In this document: piece after piece, positions 22,592 to 29,457 of the stretch
How the letters are laid out: each line of letters begins with the position of its first letter
Position numbering within the stretch: the stretch's first letter is position 1
Virus record (IMG/VR): IMGVR_UViG_3300022745_000073
Coordinates: 1 to 41,194 of that record
Length of the DNA stretch: 41,194 bases
From: a virus
Strand: one strand, 5' to 3'
Made by a program: the position numbers and the translations under genes
Notes under the pieces: model-generated
Seen by the model: the letters and a program-made list of their open reading frames with translations, nothing else
What the model was told of the DNA's origin: nothing
Database searches by the model: none

Positions 22592-22845
22592 CACTCACCT
22601 TCCCCACGGACAGCGGCGATGGCTTCAAGCGTGGGGATGCTGCATTCCTCGAAGTCACAGCCCGTGCCCTTCGAGCACGGGACGCACTCCAAGCGATCCA
22701 CCGCTTCGTCTATCACGTCCAACTCGTATGCGGCAAGGAACCGTTCGGCTTCCTCCATCGCCTTTACGTCAGCGACATCGAACAGTCGCCGATACATGAC
22801 CCATGCAGCACTAATCTCCCGCACGGTTGGCGTGTACTCGGTCAC
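22591..22845 (-). CDS. Repeat-family early protein (84 aa)
   Basis: MTEYTPTVREISAAWVMYRR resembles the N-terminus of the 156-residue gene two positions downstream (MTEPYTPTT, EEFDRWLAAH versus EAERFLAAYE), indicating duplication. A Cys pair (CVPCSKGTGCDFEEC) follows and the protein ends AIAAVRGEGE from the cassette. ATG 22845 overlaps the preceding stop. Function is unknown. Confidence 0.8.
   Translation of the reverse strand: MTEYTPTVREISAAWVMYRRLFDVADVKAMEEAERFLAAYELDVIDEAVDRLECVPCSKGTGCDFEECSIPTLEAIAAVRGEGE
22594..22614 (-). repeat. Repeated SD/AVRGEGE cassette, copy 3
   Basis: Identical over 21 bp to 22352-22372. It encodes the last residues (AVRGEGE) of the gene ending at 22591 and places GGGGAAGGTGAG directly before the TGATG junction. 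Confidence 0.9.
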
Positions 22846-23192
22846 TTTTCCTCCGGTGTGTAGATGACGCGCAGTGGGCCACGATCAGCGTGGAGATTGG
22901 GCCAGATGCGACAACTCATGATTTCCGTCGAGAACCATGTACCGGCACCTGCGTGCTGCCACGCAATGCTTTCCTTGTCCAGCACCACACTGCCCGTTGG
23001 CGGTTCCGGTGGGAGCAGCACCGTGACCTTCGTGGCGAACGCGGCGAGGTGAGTAGTGGAGTAGCAAGTAACACTGTTGCGAACTCCACTCCACGCCACC
23101 TCGTCGATCTCTACGGTTCCCTCAATGGCCCCGTCCTTGAACTCGACGCGCACGTAGTCGCCGTTGTTCACATTGGCGAATAGGTCTTTCAC
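22842..23192 (-). CDS. Actinophage-type small protein (116 aa)
   Basis: MKDLFANVNNGDYVRVEFKD opens a beta-rich SH3-like sequence (GAIEGTVEIDEVAW), followed by VTVLLPPEPPTGSVVLDKES and IAWQHAGAGTWFS. This GSVV...AWQ pattern is recurrent in actinophage hypothetical proteins. Both ends overlap neighbours by four bases. No known activity. Confidence 0.75.
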   Translation of the reverse strand: MKDLFANVNNGDYVRVEFKDGAIEGTVEIDEVAWSGVRNSVTCYSTTHLAAFATKVTVLLPPEPPTGSVVLDKESIAWQHAGAGTWFSTEIMSCRIWPNLHADRGPLRVIYTPEEK

Positions 23193-23509
23193 AGTTCTCC
23201 TACCTTCACGCTTCCCGATCCGTACACGGATCGTAGGTTATTGTCATCGAAGGGATCGAAGACAAGCAACTCGAACTTGGTTCCCGTTGCTTCTCGATAG
23301 CGTACACGATCTGGTGGTGTTGTGCCAGCCCAGATCCCGTAGTCCTCATGCTTCATTGCCCACTCGAAGCACTGGTCGAAGATGGTGCAGCCAGCGCAGA
23401 TCTTGCGGATCGCTGCCGTCTCGGTGGGCGTGTCCTTCTCCGGGAAGAACGTCTCGGTGGGGAACTCCACGCACGGTGGCAGTTCATTCTTGGGAACTCT
23501 CATTGCCAT
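23189..23509 (-). CDS. WhiB-family transcription factor (106 aa)
   Basis: Four cysteines at 13, 38, 41 and 47 (C-x24-CAGC-x5-C) would bind a [4Fe-4S] cluster, followed by the GIWAGTT turn (58-64), which matches the WhiB G[VI]W[AG]G motif. WhiB proteins are confined to actinobacteria and their phages, where they bind region 4 of the main sigma factor; phage versions can repress host whiB genes. It overlaps the helicase gene's end by 10 bp and is in the early operon. The C-terminal 40 residues are acidic, with a GSGSVKVGEL end. Confidence 0.92.
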   Translation of the reverse strand: MAMRVPKNELPPCVEFPTETFFPEKDTPTETAAIRKICAGCTIFDQCFEWAMKHEDYGIWAGTTPPDRVRYREATGTKFELLVFDPFDDNNLRSVYGSGSVKVGEL

Positions 23510-24327
23510 TCGCGGCGCGTCCGCGCCTGCTCCATATCAGAGGAAGAGTTGTACAGGGTCATATAGGGCAGGTCGGCAGCCACCGTGATGAAGCGGTCGG
23601 CCTTGGGGTAGGACTGGCCGTGGCGATTCTTCACAGCACAGATCCTGTACTGGCTACCGCTGAGTGCGACAGTGAGCACGACCTCGGGCAGTGCCGCCAC
23701 CTTGCCCATGAGCGCACGGCGCGGGGCTGGGTAGTCTGGCTTAGATTCACTCTGTGCCTCGGACACATGGTGCAGCACGATGAACGCTGCCTCTGTGTCA
23801 CGGGCGAGCGTGTGGAGTGCGGACATGCTGTCGCGCATGGATGTCCACTCGTTGTCCGAGTCTCCATGGATGTTCATGAGGTTGTCGACGATGACGAGTG
23901 CTGGCATGTCACCGTAGAGTTCGCAGTACGCGAGCAGTTCCTGCTCGATCGATTCGATGTTCGGGCCAGAGTCGAAGTCGAACCGGATGTGGTTCGCCCC
24001 GTCGGCGAGCGCGTCCTCAATCAGGACGGACGCCTCGCCAGCGAGCATTGCCTTCACTTCCTTGGCCTTCTTGCCAAGGAGGATGGCCCCCGCCCGCTCT
24101 GCGATTGTAGATGAGTCGGAGTCGGCGCTGAAGTACAGCGTCGGCACCTTCGACTTCACCGCATACCACAGGGCGAGCAGGGTCTTGCCACCTCCGGGTA
24201 CTGCTGCCACGACGTGGAGTTGTCCACGTCGGAACGTGACGTCCTCCACCCCAAGGGACGGGAGGATCTCTGGGAGACACTCCCCACCCGAGGCGTGTCC
24301 GGCGACGACGTGCAGCAGTGATCTCAT
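23500..24327 (-). CDS. RecA/DnaB-type replicative ATPase (275 aa)
   Basis: A P-loop AVPGGGKTL (42-50), Walker B LVIVDN (144-149) and the downstream IVLHHVSE (H186/H187) sensor-like motif mark a RecA-fold ATPase of the DnaB/RadA type. The DnaB N-terminal domain is missing, so it is a compact helicase core or recombination loader. I use ATG 24327, one base after the previous stop; an extension to 24402 would overlap coding. With the primase halves and the resolvase it makes up the replication set. Confidence 0.85.
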   Translation of the reverse strand: MRSLLHVVAGHASGGECLPEILPSLGVEDVTFRRGQLHVVAAVPGGGKTLLALWYAVKSKVPTLYFSADSDSSTIAERAGAILLGKKAKEVKAMLAGEASVLIEDALADGANHIRFDFDSGPNIESIEQELLAYCELYGDMPALVIVDNLMNIHGDSDNEWTSMRDSMSALHTLARDTEAAFIVLHHVSEAQSESKPDYPAPRRALMGKVAALPEVVLTVALSGSQYRICAVKNRHGQSYPKADRFITVAADLPYMTLYNSSSDMEQARTRREWQ

Positions 24328-24328
24328 G

Positions 24329-24772
24329 TTATCGCGCTGGCCATTCGCCTTCACACTTACCGGCAGATGCATTGCCGAAAGGTGTGTCATTGATGCAGGC
24401 ATACATCTTGTAAGCCTTGCCAGCCTTGCTCGTTCCGTTCTTCACGACACGAGCGCCGTGTGCGCAGTACCCCGTACCGGGGACTCCGCGCTGGAATGAG
24501 TTGCCCCACTTGTCCTGCATCGTCTCGATGCCACCAGTTGGTGCGCTCTGGGGTGCCTGTTGCTGGGGCACAGCAGCATTCTGCGGGGCTTGCGACGCGG
24601 GCTGGGGTGATTGGGCTACCCCGATACCCTGCAGCGCCTCGATCCACGAGACTGCTGTCTGTGCGTTCATGAGGTTCTCAAGGAACTCCTCGACCGTGCC
24701 GCCGCGAACGGTGAAGAGATCACCGTTCACCTTGACAGTTGCTGAGTATGTTGCTTCTGCATGCTGTGACAT
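24329..24772 (-). CDS. Possible ssDNA-binding or zinc protein (147 aa)
   Basis: The N-terminus (TYSATVKVNGDLFTVRGGTV) is a small beta domain, followed by a Gln/Pro/Ala-rich linker (residues ~52-85) and a C-terminal block GYCAHGARVVKNGTSKAGKA ... CIND ... KCEGEW with three cysteines and a histidine that could bind zinc. This protein typically sits between a RecB-like nuclease and helicase in actinophages. Whether it binds ssDNA is inference from context. ATG 24772 has GGAAAGGAATAG upstream. Confidence 0.65.
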   Translation of the reverse strand: MSQHAEATYSATVKVNGDLFTVRGGTVEEFLENLMNAQTAVSWIEALQGIGVAQSPQPASQAPQNAAVPQQQAPQSAPTGGIETMQDKWGNSFQRGVPGTGYCAHGARVVKNGTSKAGKAYKMYACINDTPFGNASAGKCEGEWPAR

Positions 24773-24775
24773 GCT

Positions 24776-25468
24776 CTATTCCTTTCCTTCTTCTGGTTGA
24801 TACAACGGGAAACTCTGGGAGAGTTCACTGCCCCACGCTACACACTGGGCCTTCACTCCGCAACCGGCGCACCCGAACCCGACGTTCGGGATGTAGGTGC
24901 CGGTCTCTTGCTGCGCCGCCATGGCGCGGAACATGTAGTTGAAGTAGTCGATGTCCCACGGGTCGAGGGAGACGACGTCTTCGAGTTCACCCTTGCGGGT
25001 GGAGTAGAACGCGCCGTACTTCGGGCGTATTCCGTATGCCTTCTCGAGCGCACTGGCGTAGAGACCCAACTGCTCGAATCCGATCGGGGGCTTCGACCCC
25101 GTCTTGTAGTCGACCACTATGAGATCGCCATTGGGCATGGCGTACACCGCATCGATGACGAGGCGGACTGGGATGCCACCGAACGTGACCTCCGCCTCCC
25201 ACTCGATCGCATGCTTGCCGTTCGGCAGCAGCGCAATCTCCCAGTCATGGGACTGCATCCACAGCAGGTAGGAGTCGATTTGCTTCAGGCCTTCGGTCTT
25301 CCACCAGTCGACGTCCTCTCCGTTGGGGCGAGCCTTGGTCTTGGACTTGGCGGGGACGCGGAACTCGGAGCACGGGATACCAGTGAGTCGCTCTTCACGA
25401 GCGACCGTGGCATCCATGATCTCGATGAAGAGCGCGGCACGCTCTTCCGGATTAGCAATCAGGGTCAT
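24776..25468 (-). CDS. RecB/Cas4-type exonuclease, C-terminal part (230 aa)
   Basis: The PD-(D/E)XK core is present: VIDAVYAMPNGDLIVVDYKT with D106, D120 and K122, then the QLGLYA motif (Q133), and cysteines 200, 203 and 209 for an Fe-S cluster. The N-terminal helix with the conserved GxxIHE motif and the fourth cysteine is missing here and is found on a separate ORF at 25672-25878. Cas4-like phage nucleases degrade DNA ends and aid recombination. ATG 25468 overlaps the zinc-ribbon gene by 17 bp; GGAGGA lies 11 bases upstream. No CRISPR array is present, so no adaptation role is implied. Confidence 0.85.
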   Translation of the reverse strand: MTLIANPEERAALFIEIMDATVAREERLTGIPCSEFRVPAKSKTKARPNGEDVDWWKTEGLKQIDSYLLWMQSHDWEIALLPNGKHAIEWEAEVTFGGIPVRLVIDAVYAMPNGDLIVVDYKTGSKPPIGFEQLGLYASALEKAYGIRPKYGAFYSTRKGELEDVVSLDPWDIDYFNYMFRAMAAQQETGTYIPNVGFGCAGCGVKAQCVAWGSELSQSFPLYQPEEGKE

Positions 25469-25709
25469 GGGACTCAGCATCCTCCACATAGTCTGGGCTG
25501 TCAACTGGGCAGGGCAGAGTCACGGGTGCGCCGCAACTCTCGCACTTGCCATTGAGGTACCAGCCTGCGATGTTGTAGTCCTCGAACCACACGATGGTGA
25601 GGAAGGTCTCCCCTCCACAGTTCAGGCATCGATGGGTCGGGATCCCCGTCGTGTCGATCATGGGATCGGCGTCACTCGGCTGAGGCAGCGGGGGTAGCGA
25701 CGAGTTCAT
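25452..25709 (-). CDS. Zinc-ribbon protein between the nuclease pieces (85 aa)
   Basis: CLNCGG (C28, C31) and CESCGA (C56, C59) form a classical zinc ribbon with a 24-residue spacer including GWYLNGK. GAAGGTGA directly precedes ATG 25709, the best ribosome site of the three overlapping ORFs. It overlaps the N-terminal nuclease piece by 38 bp and the C-terminal piece by 17 bp, in a third frame. It could be an inserted gene that split the nuclease or a partner holding the halves together; both are inference. Confidence 0.8.
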   Translation of the reverse strand: MNSSLPPLPQPSDADPMIDTTGIPTHRCLNCGGETFLTIVWFEDYNIAGWYLNGKCESCGAPVTLPCPVDSPDYVEDAESHDPDC

Positions 25710-25878
25710 GGTTCACCTTCTCGAGCATCTCGTGGATGGATGTGCCAGCGACCAGCCAGCAGGATGGATCCTCTTTGACTCCGAGGATACGGGTGAGGTA
25801 GTACAGGTGCTGGCACCTGCGGTACGTTCCCAACTGGGAGAACGACCGATGGGCCGGTAGGTTGGTTGGTGTGTTCAT
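25672..25878 (-). CDS. RecB/Cas4-type exonuclease, N-terminal part (68 aa)
   Basis: RSFSQLGTYRRCQHLYYLTR and WLVAGTSIHEMLEKVNHE are the N-terminal signature of Cas4/RecB-like phage nucleases: Cys22 as the first Fe-S ligand and His49 of the GxxIHE motif. The remaining motifs are on the ORF at 24776-25468. ATG 25878 is about one base from the predicted transcription start, so the mRNA would be leaderless, consistent with the absence of a Shine-Dalgarno sequence. It is the first gene of the early operon. Confidence 0.82.
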   Translation of the reverse strand: MNTPTNLPAHRSFSQLGTYRRCQHLYYLTRILGVKEDPSCWLVAGTSIHEMLEKVNHELVATPAASAE

Positions 25879-25885
25879 GGATCGG

Positions 25886-25913
25886 AGCATACACGATCCG
25901 AACTCGATGTCAA
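25886..25913 (-). promoter_or_regulatory. Early leftward promoter, leaderless, with flanking inverted repeat
   Basis: TTGACA (25913-25908), 16-base spacer, TATGCT (25891-25886). The expected start falls at about 25879-25880, adjacent to ATG 25878, and no ribosome site is present, so the mRNA should be leaderless. GGATCG (25879-25884) and CGATCC (25894-25899) flank the -10 as a 6-bp inverted repeat that may be an operator. It drives the replication/early operon down to 17703. Confidence 0.75.
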
Positions 25914-26164
25914 CACTCGGCGTGTCGCGCCGTGTCCTGTGTTACATTCTCCCTGCGCGAAAGCGTGGGGCAGAAACCTCAGTGATGGATGACGGCGATG
26001 GTCGGCTTCCTGACGGAGAGCCTCCTCGATTCTCCCCGCTTTTCTTTGGGGGAGAAAGAGGGGGCATTTCCTAGTTCAGGAATCCGGCGATAGCCGGGTT
26101 CCATAAAGAGAGATGAGGGCGGGCCTCAAGCCCGCCTTGATCTGCTTGCCGGACAAGCAGAAAA

Positions 26165-26188
26165 GAGGGAGGGCCTAAGCCCTCCCTC
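26165..26188 (-). terminator. Terminator of the late operon
   Basis: On the minus strand a 10-bp perfect stem (GAGGGAGGGC/GCCCTCCCTC, 4-base loop) is followed by TTTTCT. It begins 7 bases after the stop of the last late gene (26195). It isolates the early promoter from late read-through. Confidence 0.92.
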
Positions 26189-26194
26189 ATCTGA

Positions 26195-26395
26195 TCAGAT
26201 ATCAAGTGCCGCCAAGGTGGCGGCATCAATGGATCCGTGTACTTCTAGTTTGCTCTTCCGTTGGAAGCCACGCAGCATCTGCTGCAGTGGCGGATCGAGG
26301 AGATCGTCTCCTCGCACGTTCAATGCCCGTCGTACTTTGAGGACGAGCGGGTCACGCTCGTCTGGATTCACGAGAGGAATGTCGGATGGGATCAC
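26195..26395 (-). CDS. Peptidoglycan-binding (PG_binding_1-like) protein (66 aa)
   Basis: GTG 26395 overlaps the preceding stop (GTGA). LVLKVRRALNVRGDDLLDPP then MLRGFQRKSKLEVHGSIDAA ending TLAALDI is the three-helix PG_binding_1 pattern (FQ, G, hydrophobic TLAAL end). It has no catalytic domain. It could be a virion cell-wall-binding accessory or a partner of the separate M15-like endolysin. It is the last gene of the late operon. Confidence 0.75.
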   Translation of the reverse strand: MIPSDIPLVNPDERDPLVLKVRRALNVRGDDLLDPPLQQMLRGFQRKSKLEVHGSIDAATLAALDI

Positions 26396-28278
26396 GTTTC
26401 CACATCCACCGTTTGGAGTTGGACTGTGACTGTCCCGCCGAACCCGTGGGTAAACGACGGCACCATGCCCTGCTCGAACTGCACGCCGCGAATCTGGCAG
26501 ATCCGTTCCTCGCCCGTAGTGAAGTCCTGAAACAGGACGGCACTGCCGGACTGTTCAAGAAGTTCGAGACGTTGGAAGCGATCCCAAGGATCGCTCGTGA
26601 TTGTGCTGCCATTCGCGTCCGCCTCTTCGCTGTAGCAACGAAGCGGCAGCGTTATCGTCCTACTACGTACGGGCGCTGGGAGTGATCTGAGTTGCCATTC
26701 TTCAAGCGTAGGAGAGACCGACGGATCGGTACTCCCAAGGTTGATCTGGATCTGATGCTGTCCGTCAGCGAGCAGGCCCGACGAGATCGCAATGTTCTGC
26801 ACTCCACCCACTGGGAGGAAGTCGATGCCTGTCGAGGAACCTGCACTATCCTCGATGATAAAGCCCACCGTGCCGACTGCATCGCCCGTGCGGAGCATGA
26901 ACGAAACAGGCTGCTTCTTTTCGGTCGTCCCGTAGCGGATCCACCCCGATCGGATGTATCCATTCTCGGCGTAGTCCGTGATGGATTCAATCCAAAGCCC
27001 GTTGCTGTCGGTCATCAACTTCCGCCCGCTGGTACCGATGAAGGCCACACCGTTTGGTTGCACGTCTGCTGCGGACAAGTCCGGAGCGTAGGCGAACGAC
27101 TGCCCCACCGCTGTCCCGAGATCGATCCGCCACAGCCCAGTCGTCCCGAGCAGGATGTCCGCCCGAGTGGCGAAGACGAACTCGCCAGTGAAGGCGAGGT
27201 CGGTGACAGGGGAATCGAACATGCGCTGACCATAGGTGAACCCATCACCCGTGCTGTTCTCGACACCGATCCGGATGCCCTCGCTGGTAGCAGCGACGAC
27301 GTACGTGTTCAGGTACGAGCGCAGTTGATTGAGCGTCTCGCCTCGTGGGAACTCGGCGACCACGGTCGGTTCATTCATCTGGCCAATTCCGCCAGCCGTC
27401 ATGTCGATAGTGAAAGACAGCACTTGGCTTACGACGCCGATAGTGGAGCCAACAAGAATCGCTGAGGTTGTCGCCGTGATCGTTGGGTAGGTCACACCCT
27501 TTGTCGCAAACCTCGAGTCCGCTGCTACTGACACCGTCGTGGTTGACACTGGGTTGCGACCCAACTCGAAGACGTGCATCGGGTTCGTGTCCGTGATCTG
27601 TGCCGCAACAACGATCCGGTTCTTCACGAACGCGATCGAGTTCACTGTCCACGTCGTTGATCCTGCCGGTTGGTTGTACAACTTGGTCGGGGTTAGGTCG
27701 CTTGCGACCTCCCAGATGCCATTGCTCGTAGCAACGATGGCGGACGAGCCATCGCTTGTGAGTGCCTGAGCCTCACCCGTGATTCCCGTGACCACGGTGA
27801 GCACATCGCCCGACGAGTACAGGTACACAGCGCCACCGATGATGAGCCATGTACCTGCATCGCAGGTTGCGGGATGATGCGCATCGGCATTCGCCTCGAA
27901 CGCCGTATCCTTGAGCAGGGAGATCTGTCCCGGCGTCCACACGTCCACGTTGGCAGACTCGTCGAACCGATACAGATCATCCTGCGCCGCGTCGTAGAAC
28001 GTCAGGCCAGCACCGCGATGCCACGAAGTGGCAGAGCGCAGCCACCAGTTGGACAGCGAGTTCTCGCCAGCGCTCGACCCTTGATCGATGCGCTCCTTCT
28101 GGTACGGAGTCGTGACGCGCGAGATCGGGTTGTCCTTGTTGGCTGCCGACAGCCACGGCATGTTGCCGATGGCGTAGTGGGCAGCGAAGGTTGACCTCTC
28201 GTAGCGCGACAGCGCATCCGGCACACCGAGACCCAGAGCAAACGGGATGTCGGTGAGGACGGCCTTGTTCTTGGACAT
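26392..28278 (-). CDS. Large tail protein, probable beta-rich propeller or nozzle (628 aa)
   Basis: The protein is almost wholly beta-type, with repeated blocks of about 45-60 residues (ALTSDGSSAIVATSNGIWEV, FATRADILLGTTGLWRIDLG, VAFIGTSGRKLMTDSNGLWI) suggesting a propeller or repeated blades, then a C-terminal beta domain (SMTLRTG-like, ERICQIRGVQFEQG). The length and position after fibres suggest a tail-tip, nozzle or receptor-contact component. Unusually it lies after holin and endolysin. GGAAGG precedes ATG 28278. Confidence 0.7.
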   Translation of the reverse strand: MSKNKAVLTDIPFALGLGVPDALSRYERSTFAAHYAIGNMPWLSAANKDNPISRVTTPYQKERIDQGSSAGENSLSNWWLRSATSWHRGAGLTFYDAAQDDLYRFDESANVDVWTPGQISLLKDTAFEANADAHHPATCDAGTWLIIGGAVYLYSSGDVLTVVTGITGEAQALTSDGSSAIVATSNGIWEVASDLTPTKLYNQPAGSTTWTVNSIAFVKNRIVVAAQITDTNPMHVFELGRNPVSTTTVSVAADSRFATKGVTYPTITATTSAILVGSTIGVVSQVLSFTIDMTAGGIGQMNEPTVVAEFPRGETLNQLRSYLNTYVVAATSEGIRIGVENSTGDGFTYGQRMFDSPVTDLAFTGEFVFATRADILLGTTGLWRIDLGTAVGQSFAYAPDLSAADVQPNGVAFIGTSGRKLMTDSNGLWIESITDYAENGYIRSGWIRYGTTEKKQPVSFMLRTGDAVGTVGFIIEDSAGSSTGIDFLPVGGVQNIAISSGLLADGQHQIQINLGSTDPSVSPTLEEWQLRSLPAPVRSRTITLPLRCYSEEADANGSTITSDPWDRFQRLELLEQSGSAVLFQDFTTGEERICQIRGVQFEQGMVPSFTHGFGGTVTVQLQTVDVET

Positions 28279-28279
28279 G

Positions 28280-28486
28280 TCAGCCTTCCGTGGAACCCAC
28301 GCCGTAGTTCTTGGTCAGCGTCGTCCAGTTGAGCGAGGCCCACGCCACGAGTGCGCCAGCCATAGCGATGATGTAGTCAGGTGCCGGGAGTTCGACGACG
28401 GAGTCCGCCGCCCAACCGAAGAGCGCAGAGACGAGCATGATCGTGAGTTCGCGTACCTTCTGGGGCAAGCGGTCGAGCAGGTTCAT
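28280..28486 (-). CDS. Holin (68 aa)
   Basis: Two hydrophobic segments (TIMLVSALFGWAADSVV and YIIAMAGALVAWASLNW) separated by a short loop, short charged N- and C-termini and a position straight after the endolysin fit a class II holin, which forms inner-membrane pores at lysis. The start overlaps the endolysin stop by four bases. Confidence 0.8.
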   Translation of the reverse strand: MNLLDRLPQKVRELTIMLVSALFGWAADSVVELPAPDYIIAMAGALVAWASLNWTTLTKNYGVGSTEG

Positions 28487-28911
28487 GAGAGTTCCTTGAT
28501 CAATCCGAAGGGTGCGGCACTGGTGTCCGCCTTGATGGTGAAGGAGATGTGGATGTGGTGCATGTGCGGATCACCGACGTGCTTCCGCCACTGCCACGCC
28601 TTGCCCTTGAGGTTGCGCCTCGGGCTTGCTATCTGGCCCATGTGGATGAGGTACGCGATGCGTCCATCCGTGGCTGCGATCTTGCGGATCGCATCTGCCA
28701 GTTGCCATGAGGCACGCTGGTTCGCGGGATCCAGATCACGGTCGATATCGATCGCGTGAACCACACCGCGCTTGTCGGGGATATGGTCAGAGATCCCACC
28801 GGATACGTGGCGAGCGTCGGCAACCCATCCGTCGCTCTGCTTGTCGCGCTTGGGGTAGAGCGCGTCGACTTCTGACCGAAGGCGCACCGCGCCTGATGCA
28901 AGAGTTGCCAT
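28483..28911 (-). CDS. Endolysin, M15-like zinc peptidase (142 aa)
   Basis: The zinc motifs are visible: SDHIPDKRGVVHAIDID (H43, H52, D55) and DPHMHHIHISF (H119, H121). These belong to D-Ala-D-Ala carboxypeptidase or L-Ala-D-Glu endopeptidase types that cut peptide stems of peptidoglycan. No cell-wall-binding domain is fused; a separate binding protein is at 26195. ATG 28911 starts one base after the previous stop. The longer start (28926) would overlap the upstream gene. Confidence 0.85.
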   Translation of the reverse strand: MATLASGAVRLRSEVDALYPKRDKQSDGWVADARHVSGGISDHIPDKRGVVHAIDIDRDLDPANQRASWQLADAIRKIAATDGRIAYLIHMGQIASPRRNLKGKAWQWRKHVGDPHMHHIHISFTIKADTSAAPFGLIKELS

Positions 28912-28912
28912 G

Positions 28913-29170
28913 TCATCCCTGTCCAAAGATGCGGTCTACGCCGACGCTGACTGCGGCGGCGAGAAAGGAAGCGATACCCGACGCCTTCCATACGAGGCGC
29001 TCGAGGTTACGGATGCGTCCCTCGTGATCATCCAGCCACTGGTCGTGGGCTGTGTGTCGTGAAGCGAGGGTGTCTAGTCGCGAGTGCATCGATCCCATAA
29101 CCTTCTCTTGGTCGACCAGTTTGTCGTACACGTCGCGGATCGTTACCGTGAAGCCGATCTCAGTGGACAT
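28913..29170 (-). CDS. Coiled-coil/single-TM protein, probable lysis accessory (85 aa)
   Basis: Residues 10-60 are a charged coiled coil (LVDQEKVMGSMHSRLDTLAS, HEGRIRNLERLVWK) and residues 63-80 one hydrophobic span (ASGIASFLAAAVSVGVD). This resembles XhlA-like holin accessories. It directly precedes the endolysin and is coupled to the upstream gene by an ATGA overlap. A virion anchoring role is also possible. Confidence 0.65.
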   Translation of the reverse strand: MSTEIGFTVTIRDVYDKLVDQEKVMGSMHSRLDTLASRHTAHDQWLDDHEGRIRNLERLVWKASGIASFLAAAVSVGVDRIFGQG

Positions 29171-29457
29171 CAGGCCATCACCTCAGCCTTCGGAAGTTCC
29201 CACTGCACAGTGGTCTCGTTGAAGAACCACTCAGGGTTCCCGTCATCTGGCTTGGGGAAGTAGTACGCATCCAGCGCTGCGTCGTAGTGCATACCGGGAA
29301 GCGCGTAGCGCACCCGAGTTCCATCGTCGTACGTGCGGATCCAGCGACCACCAAGGTTGCCGATGATCCAGTCGAAGCCCTCGCCCGCTTCGTTGTCGTT
29401 GCCGACGACGGTACGGAGTACCACGTCGTTGTCGTCGAGTTCTGCCCAGTAACTCAT
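29170..29457 (-). CDS. Phage tail-associated small protein (95 aa)
   Basis: MSYWAELDDNDVVLRTVVGN followed by WFFNETTVQWELP is a pattern seen in short proteins near phage tail fibre genes of several groups (a beta-rich fold with NGG...YDGWV-like turns); role unknown. Both ends overlap neighbours by four bases, within the fibre-to-lysis section of the late operon. Confidence 0.75.
   Translation of the reverse strand: MSYWAELDDNDVVLRTVVGNDNEAGEGFDWIIGNLGGRWIRTYDDGTRVRYALPGMHYDAALDAYYFPKPDDGNPEWFFNETTVQWELPKAEVMA

Larger units (their letters stand above)
25879..26194. other. Intergenic region: early promoter plus hairpin cluster
   Basis: No gene is supported in these ~316 bases. From right to left they hold the late-operon terminator (26165-26188), hairpins at 26142-26160 (CTGCTTG/CAAGCAG), 26118-26136 (GGCGGGC/GCCCGCC), 26079-26102 (CCGGC/GCCGG core) and 26030-26056 (TTCTCCCC/GGGGAGAA), then a CGGCG/CGCCG inverted repeat (25918-25932) next to the -35, and the early promoter. 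Confidence 0.7.

Noticed and set aside
25467-25504. TTGACA-17-GATGCT on the minus strand before the C-terminal nuclease piece
   Set aside because: The -10 is a poor match and the sequence is constrained by the zinc-ribbon coding frame; not strong enough to call.
24776-25878. CRISPR adaptation locus suggested by the Cas4-like nuclease
   Set aside because: No repeat-spacer array and no cas1 or cas2; Cas4-like nucleases are common in phage recombination modules.
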